Positions 1 through 5,999 of a stretch of 7,682 nt of DNA are shown in pieces. The translations under genes and the position numbers were made by a program. The stretch's first letter is position 1; each line of letters opens with the position of its first letter. Source of the DNA: an uncultured Cardiobacterium sp. (lineage in GTDB: Bacteria > Pseudomonadota > Gammaproteobacteria > Cardiobacteriales > Cardiobacteriaceae); contig NZ_CALJAH010000302.1 of the NCBI RefSeq assembly GCF_938028185.1, forward strand, positions 1-7,682. The letters are read 5' to 3'. The notes beneath the pieces are model-generated. The model had not been told where the DNA came from and did not search any database. It saw only the letters and a program-made list of their open reading frames with translations.

Positions 1-413
1 TTTTCGCCCAATGCCGCCTGTTTGGCGGCGAGCGCCTGCTCTGCTTCGCGGGCGACGGTGGCGAGGTCGGCACCGCTGCTGGCGGCGACGGCGGCGCTGA
101 TGGCGCCTTCCACCAGCGGCGCGGGGCTGATGCGGCAGCGGGCGGCAAGCGCGGGGTCGTCGAGCAGGTCCAGCGCGGTTTGCGCGCTCAAAATGGCGCT
201 GCCGAGGTCAACGAGGATGAGAATGCCGTCCGGGTTGGCGGCGTCTTCGATGGCCTGCATGATGCGCACCGCGTCGGTGCCGACGGGATTGTCCGCATCA
301 TCAATGCCGGCGGCGGTGTGGATGGTGTCGGGCGCGGCGCTCATTTGTGCGGCGAGGGCGGCGATGCCGCGGGCGATGTCGGGGTGGTGCGAGACGAGGA
401 TGAGGTGAATCAT
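1..413 (-). CDS. dhaM: DhaM, phosphotransferase subunit of PTS-dependent dihydroxyacetone kinase (partial, C-terminus off the left edge)
   Basis: DhaM passes phosphate from the PTS (HPr) to ADP bound on DhaL, which with DhaK phosphorylates dihydroxyacetone in the cytoplasm. The 137 complete codons visible cover the EIIA-Man-like domain. The start reads MIHLILVSHHPDIARG, and His9 sits where E. coli DhaM carries its phosphorylated His9 (recalled as IVSHSSR). Further family blocks are AAGIDDADNPVGTDAVRIM (about residues 36-54), ILVDLGSAILSAQTALDLL (about 67-85) and APLVEGAISAAVAASSGAD (about 98-116). E. coli DhaM continues with HPr- and EI-like domains; whether this one does cannot be seen. The ATG at 411-413 is the family's usual start, but the bases before it (CCCCCT) give no recognisable Shine-Dalgarno. 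No dhaK or dhaL is visible; they could lie to the left. A hairpin terminator lies only 31 bases upstream. Identification is by recall of the family; confidence is high. Confidence 0.9.
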   Translation of the reverse strand, partial: MIHLILVSHHPDIARGIAALAAQMSAAPDTIHTAAGIDDADNPVGTDAVRIMQAIEDAANPDGILILVDLGSAILSAQTALDLLDDPALAARCRISPAPLVEGAISAAVAASSGADLATVAREAEQALAAKQAALGE

Positions 414-444
414 AGGGGGTTTTCGCTGGTGTGGGCCGGGATGG

Positions 445-472
445 CAAAAACCGCCCCGGAGAGCGGTTTTTG
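445..472 (-). terminator. Rho-independent terminator downstream of oppA, in front of dhaM
   Basis: A 10-bp perfect stem (CAAAAACCGC at 445-454 pairing with GCGGTTTTTG at 463-472) encloses an 8-base loop. Because A5 and T5 flank the GC core, it could work in either direction. On the minus strand it follows the oppA stop (551) by 78 bases and is the natural end of the oppA transcript. It leaves only 31 bases before the dhaM start, too little for a normal promoter, so dhaM expression probably has to pass through it. Confidence 0.8.
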
Positions 473-501
473 TTGTGTCATTGGAAGCGGCGGACGGTTA
501 T

Positions 502-537
502 ATATATATGCAGGGTAGCGCTCCTCTGTATGTATAT
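502..537. repeat. AT-rich imperfect palindrome between oppA and dhaM
   Basis: The left arm ATATATATGCAG (502-513) is matched by the right arm CTGTATGTATAT (526-537), giving 10 of 12 Watson-Crick pairs. The two exceptions (507/532 and 510/529) are G-U pairs if the plus strand is transcribed, and A-C mismatches if the minus strand is. The centre is GGTAGCGCTCCT. It is clearly more AT-rich than its surroundings. It might be an operator or part of a dhaM promoter, since minus-strand TATAAC or TATATA hexamers fall inside it, but no good -35 accompanies them. Function is unknown. Confidence 0.4.
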
Positions 538-550
538 CGCCCGCACCCGC

Positions 551-2143
551 TTATTTTTCAATCCACATATATTTGGAGGAGCGGTGATCCATGACGTTTT
601 CGTCCGCGTAGCCTTTGACATACGGCTTGACCAGGCGTTTGGTGACGTAGCTGTAGATTGGGGCGACGGGGTAGTCGTCGGTCAGCATTTTTTCTGCCTC
701 TTTCAGGATAGCAGCGCGTTTGGCCATGTCCTGTTCTTGTGCGGCCTGGGCGAGCAGCGCGTCGTATTTTTCGCTGGCGTAGCCGCTGTCGTTCAGCCCG
801 CTCTTGGACTGGAACAGTTCGAGGAAGCTGTAGGCGTCGTTGTAGTCACCTATCCAGCCCGCGCGGAAGGCTTCGGTTTGTTTTTTCTCGGTGCGGGTGG
901 TGAGGAAGACTTTCCATTCCTGGTTGGTCAGGTTGGTTTGTACGCCGAGGTTTTGTTTCCACATGGCAGCGACGGCCACCGCGATTTTTTTGTGGTTCTC
1001 GCTGGTGTTGTAGAGGAGATCCACTTTCAGCGGCTTGTCTTTGCCGTAGCCCGCTTCTTCGTAGAGTTTTTTCGCTTTTTCGATGCGCGCGGCTTTGTCC
1101 AGGCTGGCGTATTCCGGGGTGTAGTGGTCGTAGCCGTTGATGCCGGGCGGGACGAAGCTGTATGCCGGTTTTTCGCCCGCGCCGGTGACTTTGTCGGTGA
1201 TGACGTCGCGGTCAATGGCGAGGGTCAGCGCTTCGCGCAGTTTCGGGTTGTCCTTGAACGGCGGACGGGTGAGGTTGAAGCCGTAGTAGTAGGTGCCGAG
1301 GTAGGAGCTGATTTTGAGTTCGTCTTTGAAGTTTTCCCGCAGCATTTTGATTTGGTCGTTGGGGATTTCGTAGGTCATGTCCACTTCGCCGGCGCGGTAG
1401 CGGTTCATGTCGCTGGTTTGGTTTTCGGTCGGGTAGTAGATGACTTTATCCAGTTTGACGGCCTCTTTGTCCCAGTATTGGTCGGATTTGGCGACGGTGA
1501 GTTGGGCGTTCGGCTGCCAGTTGTCGAGTTTGAACGGGCCGTTGCTGACGATGTTTTCCGGGCGCGTCCATTTTTTGCCGTGTTTTTCGACGGCGGCTTT
1601 GGGCGCGGGGTAGGCGGTGGCGTGGGTCAGGAGGCCGAGGAAGTACGGCGTCGGCCCTTCGAGTTCGGCGACGAGGGTGTGGTCGTCGGTGGCTTTTACG
1701 CCCAATTGTGTCGCGTCTTTCAGCTCGCCTTCGGCGATTTTTTTCGCGTTTTTGATGGGGTAGAGGAGGAAGCTGTAGTGGCTGCCGGTCGCGGGGTCAA
1801 CGGCACGCTGCCAGCCATAGACGAAGTCGTGCGCGGTGAGCGGGCTGCCGTCGCTCCATTTGGCGTCGCGCAGGTGGAAGGTGTAGGTTTTGCCGTCTGC
1901 GGAGATTTCCCATGTTTCGGCGACGCCGGGGACGAGGTTGCCGCTCGCGTCTTCGCCGATGAGGCCTTCAAAGAGGTCGCGCAGGATGTTGGATTCCGGC
2001 ACGCCTTCTGCGGTCTGCGGGTCAATGCTGTGCGGCTCGCTGCCGTTGCCGCGACGCAGGATGCTTTCGGCGTTGGCTGCCTGCGCGGCGATGCTGATCG
2101 CGGCAGTAAGCAGGATTATTAGCGGTTTTTTTTGGTTTTTCAT
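551..2143 (-). CDS. oppA: OppA, periplasmic oligopeptide-binding protein
   Basis: This is the substrate-binding subunit of an oligopeptide ABC importer, family SBP_bac_5, 530 residues (E. coli OppA about 543). The N-terminus has lysines, a hydrophobic core (about residues 7-22) and an AANA-ES signal peptidase I site near residue 25; there is no lipobox cysteine, so it should be a soluble periplasmic protein. Blocks matching recalled E. coli OppA include EGVPESNILRDLFEGL (46-61), AKWSDGSPLTAHDFVYGWQR (94-113), NIVSNGPFKL (about 197-206) and LLYNTSENHKK. Asp433 in RAGWIGDYND corresponds to the aspartate that binds the peptide amino terminus in OppA. The two cysteines forming the E. coli OppA disulfide are Gly283 and Ile431 here, and the whole protein has no cysteine. 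GGAGA at 2151-2155 lies 7 bases before the ATG and supports the start. The gene is divergent from oppBC rather than first in one operon. Confidence 0.96.
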   Translation of the reverse strand: MKNQKKPLIILLTAAISIAAQAANAESILRRGNGSEPHSIDPQTAEGVPESNILRDLFEGLIGEDASGNLVPGVAETWEISADGKTYTFHLRDAKWSDGSPLTAHDFVYGWQRAVDPATGSHYSFLLYPIKNAKKIAEGELKDATQLGVKATDDHTLVAELEGPTPYFLGLLTHATAYPAPKAAVEKHGKKWTRPENIVSNGPFKLDNWQPNAQLTVAKSDQYWDKEAVKLDKVIYYPTENQTSDMNRYRAGEVDMTYEIPNDQIKMLRENFKDELKISSYLGTYYYGFNLTRPPFKDNPKLREALTLAIDRDVITDKVTGAGEKPAYSFVPPGINGYDHYTPEYASLDKAARIEKAKKLYEEAGYGKDKPLKVDLLYNTSENHKKIAVAVAAMWKQNLGVQTNLTNQEWKVFLTTRTEKKQTEAFRAGWIGDYNDAYSFLELFQSKSGLNDSGYASEKYDALLAQAAQEQDMAKRAAILKEAEKMLTDDYPVAPIYSYVTKRLVKPYVKGYADENVMDHRSSKYMWIEK

Positions 2144-2198
2144 GGCGTTTTCTCCGGTGTTGTGGATTTTTGTGGGTGGGTGGGCTTTTCAGCCTACC

Positions 2199-2226
2199 AT
2201 ATTAACTATTCATGGGTTATTATCCA
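2199..2226 (-). promoter_or_regulatory. Candidate oppA promoter
   Basis: Read on the minus strand, TGGATA (2221-2226; 4 of 6 to TTGACA) and TAATAT (2199-2204; 4 of 6 to TATAAT) are 16 bases apart. Transcription would begin near 2192, giving a leader of about 48 bases ending in the GGAGA ribosome-binding site. That leader opens with a short GGCT-GAAA-AGCC hairpin (2183-2194). The region is the most AT-rich part of the divergent gap. The prediction is by eye only. Confidence 0.35.
2218..2223 (+). promoter_or_regulatory. Candidate -10 box for the oppB operon
   Basis: TATTAT matches the sigma-70 -10 consensus at 5 of 6 positions and lies 66 bases before the oppB start. The hexamer 17 bases upstream (TACCAT, 2195-2200) is a poor -35, so an activator or a different promoter is possible. 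It overlaps the candidate oppA -35 on the other strand, so the two promoters may compete or share a regulator. Confidence 0.25.
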
Positions 2227-2228
2227 TA

Positions 2229-2253
2229 TGCGCCTTGGCGCAAGTTTTTTTTT
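2229..2253 (+). promoter_or_regulatory. Hairpin plus T-tract in the oppB leader (possible attenuator or operator)
   Basis: TGCGCCTTGGCGCA (2229-2242) is a perfect 14-base palindrome. In RNA it would form a 5-bp TGCGC/GCGCA stem closed by a CUUG loop. Two bases later comes a run of nine T (2245-2253). This is the outline of a small intrinsic terminator placed 37 bases before oppB. It could attenuate the operon if transcription starts upstream of it, or it could simply be a protein-binding site in the divergent promoter region. Confidence 0.35.
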
Positions 2254-2276
2254 ATCATCATGATTTTTAATGTGTT

Positions 2277-2283
2277 AAAGGGG
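2277..2283 (+). promoter_or_regulatory. Ribosome-binding site fixing the oppB start
   Basis: AAAGGGG lies 6 bases before the ATG at 2290. The longer open frame from 2212 has no comparable site and would add 26 residues absent from OppB proteins, so 2290 is the chosen start. Confidence 0.75.
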
Positions 2284-2289
2284 TTGCCT

Positions 2290-3252
2290 ATGTTCCAGTA
2301 TCTTTTCCGCCGCCTGCTGGTTGCGATTCCGACGTTGTTTGTCATCATTACGTTGGCGTTTTTTATGGTGCGCGCCGCACCGGGCGGGCCGTTCGACCAG
2401 GAGCGCAAGATCCCGCCGGAAATTGAGGCGAACCTGAACCGCGTTTATCATCTGGATGAACCGCTTTATCAGCAGTATTTCCGCTATATGGGCAATGTGG
2501 CGCAGGGCGATTTGGGCCCGTCTTTCCAGTATGCGGACCGCACCGTCAACGAGATGATCGCTGACGGTTTTTTGGTTTCGGCGGAGCTGGGCATTACCGC
2601 CATTTTTATTGCCGTGGTGATTGGTTCGCTTTTGGGCATTTGTGCGGCAATACGGCAAAACACGCGCGTGGATTATTCGGTGATGGCGGTTGCGATGGTG
2701 GGTATTACCATCCCCAGTTTTGTCATGGCGGCGCTGTTGAAATTGGGCATTGCGGTGTCGTTGCGCCTGTGGTTGCAGGAGCATGGCTGGAACGCCGACT
2801 GGCTGCCGCGTACCGCCGGTTGGGGCGAGTACGGGCTGTCGCAGGCGATTCTGCCGGTGGCGTGTCTCGCCCTGCCGCAGATTGCCTATATTTCGCGGAT
2901 GATGCGCGGCTCGATGATTGAGGTGCTGCACGCCAACCATGTGCGCACCGCCCGCGCCAAGGGCTTGCCGGAATGGAAGGTGATTCTCCGCCACTGTCTG
3001 AAACCGGCGCTGATGCCGGTGGTGAGTTATCTCGGTCCGGCCTGCGCGGCGGTGATGACGGGTTCGGTCATCATCGAGAAGATTTTTGATATTCCCGGCA
3101 TCGGCCGCTTTTTCGTCAATGGCGCGCTCAACCGCGATTACACGCTGGTGCTTGGCGTGGTTGTCTTCTACGGCGCGCTGATTTTGTTGTTCAACCTGCT
3201 GGTTGACCTCGCCTATGCCTTCCTTGACCCGAAAGTGAGATTACGTTCATGA
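2290..3252 (+). CDS. oppB: OppB, oligopeptide ABC transporter inner-membrane permease
   Basis: OppB is one of the two membrane subunits forming the peptide channel. The 320-residue product starts MFQYLFRRLLVAIPTLFVII, very close to recalled E. coli OppB (306 residues, RRCLEAIPTLFILIT). Hydrophobic segments lie at about 9-28, 98-121, 131-160, 184-202, 245-265 and 286-312. The cytoplasmic EAA loop that docks on the ATPase is at about 210-243, including RTARAKGLPEWKVILRHCLK. GSMIEVLHAN and the late NGALNRDYTLVLG block are further Opp hallmarks. The loop between PSF (142-144) and ILP (187-189) is about 12 residues longer than I recall for E. coli and tryptophan-rich (W161, W167, W171, W178). The stop overlaps the oppC start in an ATGA, so translation is probably coupled. 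It is the first gene of the plus-strand operon, divergent from oppA. Confidence 0.95.
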   Translation: MFQYLFRRLLVAIPTLFVIITLAFFMVRAAPGGPFDQERKIPPEIEANLNRVYHLDEPLYQQYFRYMGNVAQGDLGPSFQYADRTVNEMIADGFLVSAELGITAIFIAVVIGSLLGICAAIRQNTRVDYSVMAVAMVGITIPSFVMAALLKLGIAVSLRLWLQEHGWNADWLPRTAGWGEYGLSQAILPVACLALPQIAYISRMMRGSMIEVLHANHVRTARAKGLPEWKVILRHCLKPALMPVVSYLGPACAAVMTGSVIIEKIFDIPGIGRFFVNGALNRDYTLVLGVVVFYGALILLFNLLVDLAYAFLDPKVRLRS

Positions 3253-4136
3253 GCAATTCCGTCACCACCCCCGCCACCGCCCAAAAGGGGCAAAGCCTGT
3301 GGCAACAAGCCTGGCGCCGTCTGGTTAAAAACAAGGCGGCGATGGTCTCCATCGTCATCCTGCTGCTGATGGCGGGCGCGGCGCTGATTACCCCGCACCT
3401 GCGCCCCTTTGCCCTGGACGAGGTCTTTTGGGACATTGATTTTCCCTCGCCGCCGAGTATTGAAAACGGCCACTGGTTTGGCACCGACAGCAACGGGCGC
3501 GACCTTTTCGTGCGCACCATGTTCGGCATCCGAATCTCGCTTCTGGTCGGCCTGTGCGCGACCACGGTCAGCCTGATAATCGGCGTCGCCTATGGCGCGA
3601 TTGCCGGCTACATGGGCGGTCGCACCGACAGCATCATGATGCGCGTGGTGGATGTGCTTTATGCCATGCCGTTCATGTTCTTCGTCATTTTGCTGATGAC
3701 CTTCTTCGGCAAGAACATTTATCTGATGTTTGCCGCCATTGGCGCGATTGAATGGCTGACGATGGCGCGCATCGTGCGTGGCCAGGCGATGAGCCTGCGC
3801 CACAAGGAATTTGTCGCCGCCGCCGAAGTGCTGGGCGTCTCCACCGGCAGCATCGTCAAACGCCACATCGTGCCGAACACCCTCGGCACCGTCATCGTGT
3901 ATGTGACGCTGACCATCCCCGCCGTCATCCTCACCGAAAGTTTCCTGAGCTTCCTCGGCCTTGGCGTACAGGAGCCGATGACCAGCCTCGGTGTGCTCAT
4001 TTCCGAAGGGGCAGACCGCATGGAAACCGCGCCGTGGATGCTCATCTTCCCGGCCTTTATCCTCGCCACCATCCTCTTTTGCTTCAACTTCGTCGGCGAC
4101 GGCCTGCGCGACGCCCTTGACCCCAAAGACCGGTAA
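3249..4136 (+). CDS. oppC: OppC, oligopeptide ABC transporter inner-membrane permease
   Basis: OppC is the partner permease of OppB in the peptide channel. It is 295 residues (E. coli about 302). A cytoplasmic N-terminus with SLWQQAWRRLVKNKAAMVS (16-34) is followed by a first membrane helix (about 34-50) and the periplasmic FGTDSNGRDLFVR block (77-89), a signature of OppC/DppC permeases. Five further hydrophobic segments lie at about 97-120, 139-154, 157-176, 214-238 and 265-282. The EAA loop is at about 187-212 (EFVAAAEVLGVSTGSIVKRH). The C-terminus FNFVGDGLRDALDPKDR is nearly the same as in E. coli OppC. The start overlaps the oppB stop by 4 bases, and the ATPase gene begins 5 bases after its stop, so all three are probably translated from one message. 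Confidence 0.95.
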   Translation: MSNSVTTPATAQKGQSLWQQAWRRLVKNKAAMVSIVILLLMAGAALITPHLRPFALDEVFWDIDFPSPPSIENGHWFGTDSNGRDLFVRTMFGIRISLLVGLCATTVSLIIGVAYGAIAGYMGGRTDSIMMRVVDVLYAMPFMFFVILLMTFFGKNIYLMFAAIGAIEWLTMARIVRGQAMSLRHKEFVAAAEVLGVSTGSIVKRHIVPNTLGTVIVYVTLTIPAVILTESFLSFLGLGVQEPMTSLGVLISEGADRMETAPWMLIFPAFILATILFCFNFVGDGLRDALDPKDR

Positions 4137-4141
4137 GCACG

Positions 4142-5752
4142 ATGACCACAAACACACCCCTCCTCACCATCGAAAACCTCGACGTCAAATTCCGCCTCGA
4201 CCGCGAAACCGTCCACGCCGTGCGCGGCGTCAGCTTCAGCCTGAACAAGGGCGAAACCCTGGCGCTGGTCGGCGAATCCGGCTCCGGCAAATCAGTGACC
4301 GCGATGAGCATCGTCCGCCTGCACCCGGACAACACGACCGAATACGGCGCGGACTCCAAAATCACCTTTGAAGGCGTCTCCATGCTCGACGCTCCACCGG
4401 AAACCCTGCGCCAACTGCGCGGCAACCGCATCGGCATGATCTTTCAGGAGCCGATGACCTCGCTCAACCCCTTCATGCGCATCGGCGAACAGCTGGGCGA
4501 AGCCATCGCCGCGCACCATCCGAAAACGCCTGCCGAACAAATCCGCGTGCGCTGCAAAACCCTGTTGGAGCGCGTCGGCATCAACGAAACCGAGCGCCGC
4601 CTGAAACAATACCCGCACGAATTCTCCGGCGGCCAGCTCCAGCGCATCATGATCGCGATGGCGCTCATCAACGAGCCTGACCTGCTCATTGCCGACGAGC
4701 CGACCACCGCGCTGGACGTCACCATTCAGGCGGAAATCCTGGATTTGCTGCACGAACTCCAGCGCAACATGGGCATGGCGATTATCTTCATCACCCACGA
4801 TTTGGCGCTCGCCAAACACTACGCCGAAAACGTCTGCGTCATGCGTCAGGGGCAAATCGTCGAAAGCGGCGCCATCCGCGAAGTCTTCGCCAACCCGCAG
4901 CACGACTACACCGTGGAGCTCATCAACGCCACGCCGAAAGGGCTGAAAGAGCCGCCGCCTGAAGGCGCCGCTGTGCTGCTGGAGGCGAAAAACATCCACG
5001 TCGAATTTGTCGTGGAGCGCAGCTTCTTCGGCAAGCCGCGCAAAAACTTCCATGCCGTCAAGGGCATCGACCTCGCGCTGCATCAGGGGCAGACCATCGG
5101 CGTCGTCGGCGAATCCGGCTCCGGCAAATCCACCCTCGGCAAGGCGCTGATGCAAATGCTGCCGTACCGCGGCGACATCCACTTTGAAGGCCAGGACCTT
5201 GCCAAAATCAACGAAAAAACGCGGCAAAAACTCAAAGCCGACATGCAAATCGTCTTTCAGGATCCCTACGGATCGCTCTCGCCACGCCTGACTATCGGCG
5301 AAATCATCGGCGAAGGCCTCTTGGTGCACCAGCCGCAACTGACGCGGCAACAGCGCACCGACAAAGTCGCGGCGATGCTCGAAGAAGTGTCGCTGTCGCC
5401 TACGATGATAAACCGCTACCCGCACGAATTCTCCGGCGGGCAACGACAACGCATCGCCATCGCCCGCGCGGTCATCCTCGAACCCAAATTCGTGCTGCTG
5501 GACGAACCGACCTCGGCGCTGGACCGCTCGATTCAGGTAAAAGTGGTCGAACTCTTGCGCGAGCTGCAAAAAAAATACGGCCTTTCCTACATCTTCATCA
5601 GCCACGACCTCTCCGTCGTGCGCGCGATGAGCGACGAAGTGCTGGTGATGAAACAGGGCGAAGTGGTCGAACGCGGCAGCGCCATGCAAATCTTTAACGA
5701 CCCGCAGACCGCATACACGCAGCGGCTGATCAAGGCGGCGTTTGACCTGTAA
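4142..5752 (+). CDS. Fused double ABC ATPase (OppD-OppF equivalent, YejF-type) of the oligopeptide importer
   Basis: This ATPase powers the OppBC channel from the cytoplasmic face. One 536-residue chain carries both nucleotide-binding domains, as in E. coli YejF (about 529), whereas E. coli has separate OppD and OppF. Domain 1: Walker A GESGSGKS (44-51), Q-loop Gln102, signature FSGGQ (161-165), Walker B LLIADEP (181-187), switch His219. Domain 2: Walker A GESGSGKS (323-330), Q-loop Gln373, signature FSGGQ (430-434), Walker B VLLDEP (451-456), switch His488. Both ATP sites therefore look competent. The linker (about 258-280) is short and holds none of the cysteines of the OppD/DppD C-terminal iron-sulfur motif; the only cysteines are 138 and 232. 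By recall the sequence resembles YejF more than either OppD or OppF, but its neighbours are Opp-type permeases, so I give no symbol. It starts 5 bases after oppC, with a weak Shine-Dalgarno. Confidence 0.93.
   Translation: MTTNTPLLTIENLDVKFRLDRETVHAVRGVSFSLNKGETLALVGESGSGKSVTAMSIVRLHPDNTTEYGADSKITFEGVSMLDAPPETLRQLRGNRIGMIFQEPMTSLNPFMRIGEQLGEAIAAHHPKTPAEQIRVRCKTLLERVGINETERRLKQYPHEFSGGQLQRIMIAMALINEPDLLIADEPTTALDVTIQAEILDLLHELQRNMGMAIIFITHDLALAKHYAENVCVMRQGQIVESGAIREVFANPQHDYTVELINATPKGLKEPPPEGAAVLLEAKNIHVEFVVERSFFGKPRKNFHAVKGIDLALHQGQTIGVVGESGSGKSTLGKALMQMLPYRGDIHFEGQDLAKINEKTRQKLKADMQIVFQDPYGSLSPRLTIGEIIGEGLLVHQPQLTRQQRTDKVAAMLEEVSLSPTMINRYPHEFSGGQRQRIAIARAVILEPKFVLLDEPTSALDRSIQVKVVELLRELQKKYGLSYIFISHDLSVVRAMSDEVLVMKQGEVVERGSAMQIFNDPQTAYTQRLIKAAFDL
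4268..5439 (+). repeat. Two pairs of identical direct repeats inside the fused ATPase gene
   Basis: A 26-base stretch over Walker A is identical at 4268-4293 and 5105-5130 (837 bases apart). A 23-base stretch encoding YPHEFSGG is identical at 4610-4632 and 5417-5439 (807 bases apart). Both spacings are multiples of three, so recombination between either pair would leave an in-frame single-domain gene. The match extends to third codon positions. Confidence 0.8.
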
Positions 5753-5768
5753 CCGGTGCGAGCATCCC

Positions 5769-5999
5769 ATGACCTACGAACAACAACTGCAACAACTCGA
5801 AGCGCTGATCAAACAACTGGAAAACGGCGACCTCAGTCTTGACCAGACGCTGGCCGCCTACGAACAGGGCATCGGTCTCGTCCGCGCCTGCCAGCAACAA
5901 CTGGAGCACGCCGAACAGCGCATCCAGATGCTCAGCCACGACGCCGACGGCGAAGAAACGCTCGTCCCCTTCACCGACCCCGGCGACGACCTGCCATGA
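5769..5999 (+). CDS. xseB: XseB, exodeoxyribonuclease VII small subunit
   Basis: XseB is the small subunit that binds XseA to form exonuclease VII, which degrades single-stranded DNA to short oligonucleotides in both directions. The 76-residue product (E. coli about 80) is a helical hairpin with the family blocks LEALIKQLENGDLSLDQTLA (residues 9-28), AYEQGIGLVRACQQQLEHAE (29-48) and the acidic tail TLVPFTDPGDD. The start is taken at ATG 5769: it matches the family N-terminus (TYEQQLQQLE), while an alternative TTG at 5742 would add nine residues (MTCNRCEHP) unlike XseB and would overlap the ATPase gene. The Shine-Dalgarno is poor (GGTGCGAG at 5755-5762). It lies 16 bases after the ATPase stop and its own stop overlaps the next start in ATGA, an unusual position between transporter genes. 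The large subunit gene is not in the window. Confidence 0.93.
   Translation: MTYEQQLQQLEALIKQLENGDLSLDQTLAAYEQGIGLVRACQQQLEHAEQRIQMLSHDADGEETLVPFTDPGDDLP

Noticed and set aside
431..2122. A 563-codon open frame on the plus strand opposite oppA
   Set aside because: It is the antisense shadow of oppA. The translation is a low-complexity run of V, F, G and A with no recognisable domain, whereas the minus strand encodes a full OppA.
2212..2289. A 26-residue N-terminal extension of OppB from 2212
   Set aside because: The extension is absent from OppB proteins, and it runs through the hairpin and T-tract. A good AAAGGGG site supports the start at 2290.
3213..4157. A 314-codon open frame on the minus strand opposite oppC
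   Set aside because: Its composition is unlike a folded protein and it runs directly antisense to a well-matched OppC.
5742..5768. A longer XseB from TTG 5742 containing a CNRC motif
   Set aside because: The nine extra residues are not part of the XseB family, overlap the ATPase gene and lack a better ribosome-binding site. The CxxC is chance.
4292..5770. A 492-codon open frame on the minus strand opposite the fused ATPase
   Set aside because: It is a shadow rich in H, R, D and F caused by GC-biased codons. The plus strand has two complete sets of ATPase motifs.
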